A stretch of 64,000 nucleotides of DNA from Copromyces sp. CBS 386.78 (taxonomy: Eukaryota > Ascomycota > Sordariomycetes > Sordariales > Sordariaceae): the NCBI GenBank assembly GCA_030685235.1, contig MU839092.1, positions 432,734 through 496,733 on the forward strand, in the 5' to 3' direction. Positions 35,400 through 47,467 of this stretch are shown here, in pieces (within the stretch, counting starts at the first letter, position 1; every line of letters begins with the position of its first letter). The translations under genes and the position numbers were made by a program. The notes beneath the pieces are model-generated. The model saw only the letters and a program-made list of their open reading frames with translations. It was not told the DNA's origin and did no database searches.

Positions 35400-36730
35400 G
35401 CATATCTTACTTATGAGGTTTGTGGATGTGAAACATGGGGAGACAAGTTGGGGGAAGGAGCGAATCGCTTTGCATGCTGACTAGGTTCCACTTGCTTGCC
35501 TTGAAGGCAGTGGCTTTTTTGTCTTATAGTAGAGGAAGGAGCAGAGGTCTCTGGTCGTAAAAGTGGCAAGTGATAGACAGCCTTGCTCAAAATGCGGCCA
35601 AGTTCCTTGCTACTTGCACTTTATACCAAAGAAGTCTCGGAAAGGGCTGCATTTTCTGAGGTTGTTTTGGGTGCCGAGCTTTTAGACAGTATTTAGTCAG
35701 TCTGACTGAACAGTCTCCTATAGAACGAATTCGGTCTCTTTGACCAATGCTCCCGCCGTTAGCAGGATGTATCAAACAGCAATCTGGGAGAGAGGACAGC
35801 GGTCCGTTACTGGAGGAAGAACAGATCACACACAGAATTGGAGTGCAAATTGCGGACGACCGTCTCCGATCTCATATGTACGAGCGATATTGATCAGCGG
35901 GATCTATGTCCTCGGAGTTTAGCCTGTAGTATATCTCTGCCGCGGCATCAACCATACAGGGCTGACTAGAAGCCTATTGGAGGCTCTGTGAAGACACTCA
36001 GCCGTTGTGTGATCGATGACCATGAATGGCAAATTCAATAGAATAAAAATAATAATAAAAAGATCAAAAAGCTCAGGTCTGAGTCGAACTCGAGACCAGC
36101 TGCGACCTACGAAAACTGTACCACCAGTACCGCGCACTGAGCCATGTTTCTAGCTCCCGTACACCACACCGCTTGGCCACGCACAAGGCGGTATAAGTGC
36201 GTGTGTAGGTACGAGAGTCATTGGGCTGTCTGAGCTTGGGGCTTATATGGTTCAATCAAATCCGGGGCAATGTCCTAGAATGCCTGACCTGCCTTAGCTT
36301 TGACAACCTCACGATTCTACTGGGGAATCATGACGAGTATGATACTTTCCTGTATTAACCTTAGACCATGTCTAAACTAGTTCCTGAGGAAGAAATACCG
36401 GTCTAAAAATACCACCCCAAGAATCCGTAAAGGGGAAAGTTATATCGAAACACAGCGATCACGTTGAGTGACCGAGTATCTTTAGACGAACAGTGCGCGG
36501 CGCTGATGAACCATTACCCAGGCTACAGAACCACAGAACCTAAATAAAACGATAAAAGAAACCCAACTCGCTGCATCTTCCTATAATTCTCAGCTCTTCC
36601 GAAGGTTTGGTTGCCCATGACTTTAGCGTATGGTCTGTATCCAATGGTCTCTAACCCCCGATGTATCGAGAAAGAGCGGAGGTTAAGTTCGACGAGATTG
36701 TCCCAAAGGTTGAATGTATACGGCAGGCTT
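35400..36730. other. convergent intergenic region
   Basis: Separates the 3' ends of the DUF4211 gene and the transporter gene. Apart from a tRNA-like segment at 36070-36143 no gene is recognised; short open frames here have no domain. Confidence 0.5.
36070..36143 (-). other. tRNA-like sequence with A and B boxes (degenerate)
   Basis: On the minus strand GGCTCAG and CTGAGCT can form a 7-bp acceptor-like stem (one G-T pair) around 74 nt. TGGCTCAGTGCGCGG fits a Pol III A box and GAGTTCGACTC a B box, and TTTTT follows directly as a Pol III terminator. No clean anticodon arm forms and the T-stem has mismatches. I therefore read it as a tRNA-derived fossil or SINE head, not a working tRNA. A second A-box-like TGGCCAAGCGG lies about 40 nt upstream. 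Confidence 0.35.
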
Positions 36731-38872
36731 TTAGTACTCCATCCCACCGAAGCTCTTATTGCGGACAAGGGTTGCGCGTTCGAGACTCGCCCGTGGAGGT
36801 TGATCGAAGGAGCGGCTCCGACTATGTACACTCGGTCTCGGAGCAGCATCTCCCTCTTCCACCGCACTTATTTCGTCATAAGTAACAGTAGGCTCATCCC
36901 GGATACGGTGAATGAAGAGGGCCGAGATCAAGACTGTGATACCACCGAGAGCCAAGACAATGGCAATACTGTGGTCACCTGGAGTTCCTCGTGGTTTCTG
37001 AAAGAGACGGAAGATGATGCTGCTTGCCACCGTAGCAATGATTTGGGGTGCGGCAATGGCCATGTTGTGAATACCAAGGATCACACCGGCCTGATCGGCG
37101 GCTTCTTCCTCGTCCTTACCGAGGTCGCTGTCCTGGTTGTCATCGGACGAGTAGCCATCCAGTGTGTCAAGGCGACTAGGTGAAAGGCGCTGTTGCTGAG
37201 ACCGCCGTTCCTCATCACGCCGAGATATTTCAGCGCTAATGATTGCCCAGGGCGCCCATAGTGTCAAAGCCCAGGTGATGCCGACGAGACCAATGAGTAC
37301 GGTGGCTGCTGTAACGGTTCGTACGAATACGGTGCAGAGCATACTGCCGGTAAATAGTATTTGCGAGAACATCCAGGCACGACGAAGTGTGAATCCGGGG
37401 ATAATCAGATGATGGGTCCAAGACCTCTGTTCGGGCTCGTAATCCTTAATTACTGAAGGAGCCTCGCCAGGGGCATCGGCCGTAACCGGCGGTTGGTCGT
37501 AGGTTGGTGCGATGAAGAATGGCAAAAAGACGTTTGTGGCCAAACTTGTAATGGCAAATATGAGCAAGGCAAAGGTGCCAACCTGTGTTGCCCTTTCGTA
37601 CAACTCGTCGAGCTCCTTGTCAGTCATATTCGGGTTTTCCTCGAGAAATGGATCAGCGTAGATCTCTCCGATGTACGATGAAGTATAGAAGAGCATGGGG
37701 AAGAAACCGATCCAGGCGCAAAACTGAACTTGGCAGACTTTCTTGGTTTGCGGCGGGAGGCGTTTGATCGATGTGAAAATCTTCTTGAAGAAGGCAACCA
37801 CCCCAGGCTTATCCTTTGCTGGAGGTCCCTCGAGTCTTGGATCCCTCTCCTTGATGAGAAGGCAAGTCATGAGAACGGTAATACCAAGGGCAAGGCTGGC
37901 AATACCACAGAGCTCCTTGAACTGACTGTCTCCAAGCCACCAAAAGGCGGTGGCGAGGTGGGCGTATCCGGCGAGATAACCGCAAATATTGCCGATACCT
38001 ACGAACCTGCTTGCCATAGCATTTGCCATCTCTGAAAGGCGTTAGTATTCGATAGGCTGGATGTCTTGGGGCGTTATCGCGAGAGCACATACCTTGCTGG
38101 TGAGTGGGCGCGCAGTCTACGATGAAGGCGCGAATTGCCGCTTGGACTGAAATTGGCTTGTTAGCAAGGCACAGGGAATTAGTTTGCGAAGTGTGAGGAT
38201 CATACCAGTATTGATGGCAAAATCAAGGATATAGATCCAGAGAACGGCGGTACAGATAACGCAGAACTTGACGCCGTCGGACTGAGGGTCGGCACCAAAG
38301 AGCCCGAGAATGCCAGTAACAATCTCTCGGGTCCAGGCAAGGGACATCAGCGAGACAATGGTGGCGGCAGCACCTCCAAGCATGAAGGGCTTGCGCTTGC
38401 CCCAACGAATGCGACAGTTGTCACTCATCATGCCAACGTATGGTTGCACCAAGGTGCCCGAGAGAGGACCAGCAATCCAAACCAGAGCCATCAAAGACTT
38501 GCTGATACCGAGAGAGAGCAGGTATGGGGATCCATTGGACATCTCAACCGACCAGGCAATCTGCAGGCCGCCGATGCTGATGGTCAAAAGAATCATATAC
38601 CATACGCTCTTTGTGGATTGGAACTCGTCTGGCGAGTCGGCACCTGGATCGCTGGAGGAGCCATCCTGGTTATCGACCGGAGAGAGCAGTGGCGACTGTT
38701 CGCCGATGAAGAATTGCTGGTTTGTGTTTTCGCTCGCACCGTCACGACGACCGGTACTGAGGCGTGGTGCCGGCTCTTCGCGACGAGGTTTGGGCTGTTG
38801 GGATTGTTGTTGATGGCCTTCGTTGCCTACGGGGCTGGCCCGGTCTGGATTCTCTGCTAATGACGACGTCAT
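36731..38872 (-). CDS. sucrose/maltose-type proton symporter (GPH family, MFS)
   Basis: Exons on the minus strand: 38872-38206, 38146-38093 and 38031-36731, giving 673 residues. The 54-nt middle exon encodes the conserved QAAIRAFIVDCAPTHQQ stretch, and both junctions keep the frame (ends in TH-QQ-EMANAMASR). The N-terminal 80 residues are hydrophilic (Gln/Pro/Ser-rich). The transmembrane part starts at SVWYMILLTISIGGLQIAWS. The loop RIRWGKRKPFMLGG matches the MFS loop 2-3 signature, and about twelve hydrophobic segments follow, with a long cytosolic loop before the last ones. Plant and fission-yeast sucrose transporters share this pattern; they import disaccharides with protons at the plasma membrane. 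The actual sugar is not readable from sequence. It is convergent with the DUF4211 gene. Confidence 0.88.
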
Positions 38873-39104
38873 GCGGAGATGCGGGCTATCGATGCCTTTG
38901 GGTGATCTGCGTCTCTCGATATCGCGCGCGACGGATGCCTTTATGACGGCTAGGGATAGACTATCGACGACTCCCGCTGCGATGAGCTGCTGGGAAGAAG
39001 TGTTTTGTTGCGATGCGCAGTTGGGTCGGGATTAGTTGTTGGGAGGCTGGGAGGGTTATGTAGGTCGTCTGTAGGAAGAGAGAAAGTTGGTGTGTTAGTG
39101 TTTG
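38873..39104. promoter_or_regulatory. short 5' flank of the transporter gene
   Basis: Only 232 bp separate the transporter start codon from the target duplication of the Harbinger element. The promoter is therefore either very short or was split by the insertion. Confidence 0.45.
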
Positions 39105-39107
39105 TTA
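39105..39107 (+). repeat. target site duplication TTA (left copy)
   Basis: TTA flanks the element on both sides (also 42979-42981). A 3-bp TTA/TAA duplication is the integration signature of the PIF/Harbinger superfamily. Confidence 0.75.
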
Positions 39108-39145
39108 GGGCGTGTTCGGCGCCCCGTTTTTGGGACTTGGAAATC
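39108..39145 (+). repeat. left terminal inverted repeat of the Harbinger element
   Basis: Matches 42942-42978 in inverse orientation, with one C/T difference at the fourth base, a one-base indel after the T-run, and one further transition. Confidence 0.88.
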
Positions 39146-39899
39146 TTCTAAGTCAAAATTTCTAGGTCCTGTTCGATAGTACCTATAAGATTTCTGGGGC
39201 GAAAATGTACGAAAATTAGGTCTTGGAAATCTAGAGCCCTACAATAGCTATCTAACTAATTAAATTAATGTATTCTTTCGGAAATTCCGAAACCCAATCT
39301 CTAAACCTCTAGATTTTTGGAAATGGGTTCGGAAATACATTTCTTAACCTTTTTCGACCTTTTTAATCCTCAAAATCCAAATTTCGAGACTACGTAACTC
39401 CCTTATCGTTACTAAATCTTTTTTATCTTTTTTACTACTATAATTAATACCCTCGTTAACTGTAATTGTAAATGTAAAAAGCGGGTTGTAATATTTATAC
39501 TACTTCTCCTCTTAATGCGTATAATACCGTTGGAACTAGGAATCCTTATAAATATTGCTAGAGGGTTTAAGTATAGCTTCGTAACTATTAAATAGTTATT
39601 TAATAGGTATAAAGGTAGATTTAAGTAGTTGCTTTATATAAGGAAGTATACGTTCTATACCCTAGTTATATAGTTTTAATACTATATTAATTTTACTAGT
39701 AGTTGAGTTATAATTGTATACGAGAAGGTAATAATCTTCTTATTTATTATTATATAGGGCTTGACCTTTTGGATAGTATTTTTACGTTTGGCTGTAATTT
39801 AGATATTATATTAAGGTTAGTATAATAAAGGAACGGTTTATTATATACGATATTTATTTATTAAATAAAATAGGGTATTTTATAATATTTTAAATGTTT

Positions 39900-40540
39900 A
39901 TATAGTTTTTGTTAGTCGAAAAATTAAATTTCCTAAGCCTATTATACTTTATTAAATAGAAGAGGATCCGAAAGTATTTTTATACTTTCGAAAAGTGTTA
40001 GGTATTTTCGATAGTTTGTATTTTAAAGTCCGACCCTTTAGTAATAAAGTAAAGCTATAGTATAATTGTAAAGGAAATTATTTAATTAATATTTTAATTA
40101 TATATAATTTTATTAGGCGGTTACTATTTGTAATATTTGGTTGGGAGGGCTCTACTAACGATATAAGGGTTTTAAATAGTGCTTTTATTTAGGAGGAGGG
40201 TAGGTTTTATATCTTTTAAAGCTAATACTATTTCGCCGATGTTAGGTATAGTAATACTTTTAAATTGCTAGTACCTTACTGCGGTATATGATATTATTTA
40301 TAGGAGTTTATTAGAATTAAGTTAAGACTTTTAATATTAAAGGAGTTGTATAACTTTTACTATAATTAAAAGCGGATTATTATTAAGAAGGTTATTAGTT
40401 AATTGAAAAGGACGTTTAGAATTTACTAGTGCTCGCTATCTCTACTTATAGAAATTTAGGTAAAAGTTATTATTATAATGTTGGCGATCCTAAATTGGTT
40501 ATTCGAATATAATAACTTTTTCGATATTTTTAACGATTAT
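39900..40540 (+). pseudogene. Harbinger DDE transposase relic
   Basis: Reading through stops gives, in order, PYFRKCIGIFDSLYFKV (near 39990), FGWEGSTNDIRVLNSAF (near 40135), YFADVRYSNTFKLLVPYCG (near 40227), YYLQEF, KELYNFYY and VISQLKRTFRI (near 40390). The GWEGSxxDxRVL, ADxGYSNT, PYRG and LKRxF blocks belong to the DDE_Tnp_4 endonuclease of PIF/Harbinger elements. The glycine in ADAGYS is Arg here and the frame has several stops, so the protein is dead. Confidence 0.82.
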
Positions 40541-41849
40541 ATAATTAAGAAGGTTATAATTTTGAAGGAAATTATAGTATATGAGAGGTGGTAAGTTTGT
40601 ACTATAGATTTTATTGTTAGTGATATGTATTAAGATTCGCGTAGGTTTACGGATATTAAATATAATAGTGGTACGAATAGGTATATAGTAATAATCTGTT
40701 TGAATATTATAAGAAAGATGTAGAAGAATTATTGCGAGAAATTTAAAAATAGAGGAGAAATATAGAAATTTAGTTATTAAAAAGGTTAATAGTAGGGGGA
40801 GGAGGAGGGAAGAGGGGAATTAATTTACGAAATTAGAATTATTAAATAAATAGTATAATTTAGTGCTTAATATTTAAATTACCCCTGAAATCGAGTAAAT
40901 TTAGTAAAATCGTATTTATTTGGCTATAAATTCAAATTGCTAGATTTATTTTCTAGAGTATATAATAAAAAAGATCGAATATTTGAAATCGAGTGCAAGT
41001 GTTAGAAGCGTGTAAAATATTTTGGATTTTAAATAAATATATTTAATATATTAAATTATATTAGCGCTATTTTAGTATCCCGCTATCCTTATTACCCTAA
41101 ATTTTAATATTACTTTTAATATTCGTATCTATTGCAAAAGTATATTAAATTTTATATAAATTGGATGTATTGATTTAGTTCAATTAGATAATTAAAACGG
41201 TATAATTTTTATATATATGCGATTTTTTTTAATAGTTTAATTTCGGTATTAAAAAAGTATATAAGAAAAATAAAATATAAAAATTTAGGGTCGCCCTATA
41301 TCCCGTTATAAATCCCCCGTTTGCTTTATAAATTGTACTATTAATAGCGCTATAATTTTAGAGGTTTAAGTATAGTACTAAATTAGAGTATAGGGTAAGA
41401 TTAATAAGGAAATTTCTATTAAATTCCCTATTTAGATTTTATAACCCTAACTTTTTCGCCTTTATTTTTTTATTTAATTCTTTAGCCTTAATCCTTCTCT
41501 TAATTTTACGAAAATATACTATCCTTTTATTATTGGATAAATTTATAAACCGTTTTACCTTTATATCCGATTCCTCCTATTTACGAAATATATATTTAGT
41601 AACATCTTCTTCGATTTTATCTTCCTAACGATTGCGAAATAATTTGAATATGTGATTGAGCTATATATTAGGTTATTCGTTAATAAGCGGGGTAACCGCG
41701 GGTGCGATAGGGGTAGGGCTACTTATAGCTTCAGTAAGGATACGAATACTCTTAATAATAGTATTGTTAATAGTTTTTTTCCTTCGCTTTTTAAGGTCGA
41801 CGTTAGAAGTGATTACCTTCCGCTTTCTATTACGAATATAAGTTAGGAT

Positions 41850-42440
41850 AGGGAGTTCCTCCTCTAGATTGGTTTCTTCGTTAGAATTAAGGTTAATGGG
41901 CAGGGTAACGATTACTTCCTTCGCGTTCAGTAATACTCTTACGGTTTTAGCGTATTTGCTAGTAGTTCCTTTATTTTTAATAAAGGTTTCTTCTATAAGT
42001 TTACGGTAGGGAAGACTTTTATTCTTAAATTATTTAAAATTAGGATAGGCCTATAGATTTTTAGTTAATTATTTTTATAGAATTACGTTATATAATACCG
42101 ATAATTAATTTTGATAATAGTATCCTAAATGTCGTCGGTTGTAGTGATGGTACTAGTATTAGGATTAAACCCGAATTTAAATATATATACGTTTTTAAAT
42201 TGGATTTAGAAATATTATTTACGACGAAAGTAGTCGATTTTATTACGTATTTAATTTATATTAGGCCCCCTTTCGAATTGCTTAGCGAATTAATTAACGA
42301 GATTATTATATATTTATTCTTTATAACCGTTTTGGGAGGTTAACTTATTTTTTATAGTACCCTTTAGAAGGTTAAGTAGTATAATTTCCTGTTCGTTGTT
42401 CTATATTTAATTCTTCTTTTTAGTTTTGCTTCCTTTGTTA
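41850..42440 (-). pseudogene. Myb/SANT-like DNA-binding protein relic of the Harbinger element
   Basis: With TAG read as Trp/Gln, the minus strand gives EIILLNLLKGTI (near 42390), NGYKE, FAKQFERG, IRNKIDYFRRK, FGFNPNTSTITTTDDI (near 42130) and LKIYRPIL. The pattern (hydrophobic LL..LL, GxK/E, NK, GFG, DDxW) is that of the Myb_DNA-bind_3 type accessory protein, which directs Harbinger transposase to the nucleus and to the element ends. It faces the transposase gene (convergent). Confidence 0.65.
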
Positions 42441-42941
42441 GACCGTTAGGATTAGGATTAGGTTAGGGTATAGATCGAAGGAATAAGAGAAGAGAGTTAA
42501 GTAGAGGGGGGTTGAATAGAGGGGGGGGTATATTAGCTAGGTTAGGATAGTAATTAGGAATCCCTTATTTAGGAATTATTATTCTAGGATTCGGCTATTA
42601 TTATTAAACGAATTGGGAGGGTGGATTTTAGGGTAAAAAACGAGGTTTTACTTCGTTGTAAAAAAATATAAGAAGGTTATATATAATTAGGGGAAAGGTA
42701 CGATTTTATGACGATAAATACTATTTGATATTTATCTATGTAACAATTTAGTCGATTTACGTGTTTAAAACACTAGAAATTTCTATAATCTGGATTTCTA
42801 AGTATTCGAGTAGGTTTTAGAAATGCCTTCGGAAATGGTCTTGGCGACGAACTAGCGGGCCCACAATTAAACGGAATTTGCCGCTAAAATCCATTTCCGA
42901 ATAGGCCATCTGGCCCTGCGGAAATCTTACTTCCGAAAGCC

Positions 42942-42978
42942 CATTTCCAGGTCCAAAAACGGGGCGCCGAACACACCC
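42942..42978 (-). repeat. right terminal inverted repeat of the Harbinger element
   Basis: Inverted copy of 39108-39145. The adjoining inner 80 bp (from about 42850) are also GC-normal, so RIP has hardly touched this end. Confidence 0.88.
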
Positions 42979-42981
42979 TTA
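42979..42981 (+). repeat. target site duplication TTA (right copy)
   Basis: Second copy of the TTA that precedes the element. Confidence 0.75.
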
Positions 42982-44393
42982 GAGGAGGCAAGGAATAAGT
43001 GCGGATTACACCAACCACGGCCCAGTGCCTAGCGGGCGATTCGCCAGAGATATCGAGATGTCCTTGTTGAAGCTGCTGTTGCCCCACCACAAACCCAACA
43101 TGCAATCCTTTCAAACAACGTAAAAGGCGAATGTGAGGTGCACTGAAAGTGATGAAAATGGACAAGGGCTGATCCGGATGTTATGTAATAAACAAACGAT
43201 TAGTCCTCAGCATCACACAGCCAAGTGCTCAGGCGAGCTTGTCGCTTGTCCGTAATCGTCACGCGGGCAAGTCAACGAATGCCACGAGACCGTCGTGATT
43301 CGATTGGGTCGATTACTGAGAATCCTCAACTTGCTGAATGAGGGTCAAGTGAGGGGAGACGGAAACAGGGCAGTCGCAGGCCCAAGGTCGGACAGGAGGA
43401 AGGCACAGAAAGGGTCAAAGATGGTCAAGAGATGCAAAAGAGGGCTAGACTATGAGACGGATGCACTAACAATTACAAGGCTGGGGGAGCACAGCCAAAA
43501 CCGATGAGACACACGGAACATGCGAGAGGTTGTGCGGCAGTGTCTCTTCAAATCCGGGCTGAACTCGGCATAGGAAAGAAGAGACTCTGAGACTCAGATA
43601 GTCGAAATGTTGCCCCTATGATCTTATCAGCACAGATGGGATACCGGGAGACCGACGGGAGTCTCTGTCAGAACCAGCATATCGAATATGAATGTGTTTA
43701 GTTTTATATTGGGGCCTTTTCCCAGTCAAGAATGCTCGAGCTCAAAGGTGTTGCATTGGCCCGCAACACAACGGAGGCACGTTTCTTAACGACACTATGC
43801 TCTAGATGTAGACGCCTATGCCGCCTACGTATGTCAGCCGGAGTCAATAGCGTGCAGGACCCTATGCTTGGCAATGAGGTCCGCAACAACAGTACCGGTA
43901 GACATCACTAAAGGTGTCGTCGAATGTGATCGTCTAATACCATACCTTAGTTGTAACCTACAAAAGCAACGCCCGAAGCTTATGTCTATCGACGCAGGTA
44001 AAGCGCTGGCTTGGAAGCCCCCCGCTGCTTCTCGTCCTCTGAGACTTATTACGTTCGGTGCAACGGGGGTCTAGATTCACGATGAACATACGTTTATTCA
44101 AGAAACCTTGCAAAGCTCATGATAGCACACAGTATCTTAACGGACTTCCCTGCAGCTTAAGCAACCGCCAACGCACCGTACATTGAATCAGCTTCTCTAT
44201 GAGAGATAGGGCCTCAGAGCCCTTGTTTACAGGGGGTTGAGCTTCGGGGCATAAAAGGACAGCAGCTGCGAGAGATACCTAAGGTAGCCAGTCTCCCCGT
44301 CAAGCCGCTTCATCATTCTTACCTTCCATTGACGGCCTTGACTAGGACTTCGATTCGTTATCTTTCCCCCACTCCATAGTAGGTATCGCAAGC
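42982..44393. promoter_or_regulatory. intergenic DNA upstream of the methyltransferase gene
   Basis: Normal composition with several short open frames that show no domain. The last few hundred bases should hold the methyltransferase promoter. Nothing else is recognised. Confidence 0.45.
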
Positions 44394-45513
44394 ATGGTCG
44401 ACAGTCCCAAAGCTAAGGGAGCAACGCCGGCTTCCGCCTCACCACCGGCGGCAGGGGGGCCGCCAGTACCAATCTCGGGCCCGCTCACTGCTGGAGAGGC
44501 AGGCATCTTGGGCATTCTGCCTGCTTCGCATTGGCAACAAGCACAAGCTGAAGATGCAGCCGACGATACGGACGATACCGCCTCCACCATCGGCTCCATT
44601 ACCTCCAGTACTACTTCCCTCTCCCGGAGCATCTTTGAGTATCGGAACATTCTCGGAAGAACGTATCACAGCGACGTTGGTAACGCTGAAGCATGGCAAC
44701 CCAATGACGCGCGTCATGCCGAAGCGATGGACCTCTTCCATCACTTGAACACGCTCGTCCTTTCCGGAAAGCTGTATCTCGCCCCGCTTCCAAAGAATAT
44801 CCGAAAGGCTGTTGACATTGGGACTGGCACAGGCATTTGGGCCATCGACTTTGCCGACGAGTTCCCTGACACCGAAGTCATCGGCACTGACGTCTCGCCT
44901 ATCCAGCCTACCTGGGTTCCCGCCAATGTCAAGTTCGAAATCGATGACGTGAACCGTGAATGGACTTGGCCCGACAACACCTTCGATTTATATCCATTCA
45001 CGCAGTTTGATTGGCGTTGTCCAGGATTGGGAGGAGTACTATCGACAGGCTTTCCGTTGCTTAAAGCCGGGCGGTTATGTCGAGGATGACACCAACTCCG
45101 CCAAGGTTTTCAGTGAGGATGGAACTGTGAAGGAGGGCAGTGCCCTTGACCAGTGGGGCAAGGTCTTCTTTGAGGGCGGAAACAAATTCGGCAGGACCTT
45201 CAAGATTGTCGAGGAAGACATCCACCGGAAGTGCATGGAGAAGGCTGGCTTCGTCGATTTTACCATCAAGGACATCAAGGTGCCTGTTGGTGCTTGGCCG
45301 CAAGACAAGACACAGCAGGAATTGGGAATTGTTGCCAAGATGGCGCTAGAGTCGGATCTTGAAGGATACGTCAATTACATCTGGGGCGTTGTGCTCGGCT
45401 GGACTCCTGAGGAAATCGCGACTTATTGTGCCGCGTTTAGGAGAGAGCTAAAGAACACCAAAATCCACGGCATGTATACGACTCGCGTTGCGTACGGACG
45501 CAAGCCAGAGTAG
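44394..45513 (+). CDS. LaeA-like SAM-dependent methyltransferase with a one-base frameshift
   Basis: The gene starts with ATG at 44394. A Pro/Ala-rich N-terminus leads to an ILGRTYHSDVGNAEAW stretch, then motif I VDIGTGTGIWAIDFA (near residue 145) and VIGTDVSPIQPTWVPANVKF. After NTFD the frame breaks: the expected Tyr-Ile-His-Ser-Arg continues one base later. Removing one T from the TTT at 44987-44989 joins both halves. The second half reads SRSLIGVVQDWEEYY and CLKPGGYVE, and ends VAYGRKPE at 45513. No intron fits. LaeA-like proteins resemble the nuclear regulator of secondary metabolism, but most copies have unknown targets. Without the shift the product would be about 373 residues. It is either a recent pseudogene or a sequencing error. 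No biosynthetic cluster lies next to it. Confidence 0.8.
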
Positions 45514-47467
45514 TTTCAACACTTGCCTCAATCAGCAGTCGGGGTAAGAGTTGGGATAAGCTTGAATGTGGGCGTACTTCAGTTGGGTTGCTTGTTAGAT
45601 ATCAGCGAGATGTACCGGATCGACGCATGGCAGTGAGCTGATGTAACAAACAGATGGCCGGTAGGGTCAGTTTAGGAGTCGATGTTTCTTTTGCAAGCCG
45701 ATGTTTACTGGACCCAAAATCGCTTATTCGGACTGTGTTGTGTCGCTCGTGAAAAGATTGCCTGAGCGTGAAAACAAGGGACAACGTGCTCTCTATCTCC
45801 AACGAATAGCAGTGCAAAACAAAGCACGAGGCGGTGGTACATGCGCCCGATATGCATATCCTGCAGGGACTGAGGATCGTTTCATCTCTAACGAAGCAGA
45901 AGCGAACGGTCCAAGCAGTGATGGAGGGCAGCGGGAGGCTTCGATTTGTTCTCGATCGTCTTTGCGCCGCTGAGCTGAGGCTTCCTCGGCTTCACAATCG
46001 CGGGAGAAATGCATGAGTAAAAAGATCGGGCCATCGGAGGCGGCTTTGGCGGCGGCGATCTTGCATTTTGTGCAGGCAGTTTTGGCAGTCTCCCGTCGTA
46101 AGTCTAGGCACCACGGCATCACAAGTCTCTTGGACGGGAAATGCACTCCGATAGATGTTTCTTCGGGAGCCTAAAGCTTCAAAGGTTGCGGGGAAAACCC
46201 CAGCAATACCCACGCTCCGGCAACCCCGGACAAGGCCCGGAGTGTGGACCGGCACCATGTGGAGACTCCAAATGGCCGCAGATATGGAGTCCGAAACGTG
46301 AAGGTGGAGGAGTTCATGACTCTGCCGAGACTGGGTTGGGGTTTCGATGTTCAAAGCAATGGTGAATTTACCCCAACGGGCCCCAAGAGCTTCCCGGCTT
46401 GACTTTCACTCGTGTTTGAAAAGCCACGAAAAACCTCCTGACACCTTAAAGACCACATGTGCGCTCTCGACATCCATGCTCAGTCCAGGCAGCCTCTGAT
46501 CAAGTGGTGGTGGTTGTGGTCACGCAGAGGATCATGGACACTGGTTACGATCGATCACTTTTATAGGTGGGTTGGAGCTGAGGTCAGACATGTTCATAAG
46601 TTGTGCCCATGGCCAGAAGCCTTCTGCAGTAAAATTAAAATCAAAATGGGTGACCCTCCGCGGGCTTCATAAACTTTGATGTCTCCATTGCGTTTGCTCT
46701 GAGCACCGCTTTTCGGTGCAGATGTTGTGTTTTCTGTTTTCGCTCTTCACGACGTGAAGACTTGCAACTGAACCCTTGTAAATGACAGATTCGACAACCA
46801 TTCAAGCATCTCTCCTTGGAAGTCCGCCGTAAATTTCTTCATTGATCAAGCTCCCCCCTCTTCGGCACAAGTTTTCAGTCTTAAGATCTACACATGTAAC
46901 CATAAGTCGCGAAAATGAAGGATGCATCTTTTATTCTAGAGCAATGAACAACGGGTCAACGTGCTGGACATTACTGTATTCCTTCCCGTTCCTGGACAGC
47001 TCCACTCGAGACCTCGAAGATGGGATGCGGGGATCGGTGATCAGACGCCAAAGGCCAAGTGTCCAATCAAAGTGAGTTTCCTTGCCAAGCACAGGCACCC
47101 AGATCCCTGCCCCGCTATGCACCAGCCTGACAAGACAGCGGCGGGCACTTGGCAACCAGCCTTGTTCCCGCCTTCTCCCAAACGATAACGCAATCCAATC
47201 TGTCCAACCTGGCGACTTCCACTTTTGACAAACATCAACAATCAACATCTGGACCGATATTTGGTCTGATGTCAACACAACTGATCCGAACATCTGTCAT
47301 CCTCTATCCATAATCGATTGGGCTTTCATGGTTTCGCAGAATCTTCGCCGCTGGTCTCCGCCGAGCTACATTTGCTTCTCTCCCCGACACCCCGAAGTCC
47401 AAACAACACCTTGCGCCAAGCTCGAAATCACCAGTGCCGCCATACAAAGCACCATCACAACCTCGCC
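45514..47467. promoter_or_regulatory. intergenic DNA upstream of the Na+/H+ exchanger
   Basis: Almost 2 kb of normal composition. Small open frames on both strands overlap each other and lack domains. The 3' UTR of the methyltransferase and the promoter of the exchanger must lie here. Confidence 0.45.

Larger units (their letters stand above)
39108..42978. mobile_element. PIF/Harbinger DNA transposon, RIP-inactivated, both ends present
   Basis: This 3871-bp element begins GGGCGTGTTCGGCGCCCCG and ends with its inverted copy (GGGTGTGTTCGGCGCCCCG read from the right). Inverted repeats of about 37 bp with a one-base indel are flanked by TTA. The interior has relics of both genes of this superfamily: a DDE transposase on + (about 39900-40540) and a Myb/SANT-like DNA-binding protein on - (about 41850-42440). 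All reading frames are broken by stops that fit C-to-T or G-to-A change. The outer 100 bp or so on each side are much less altered than the inside. It sits 236 bp upstream of the sugar transporter start. Confidence 0.9.

Noticed and set aside
44940..45020. An intron that would repair the methyltransferase frame
   Set aside because: The only GT-AG pair that fits would delete the conserved block between motif I and the following helix. A one-base indel explains the data better.
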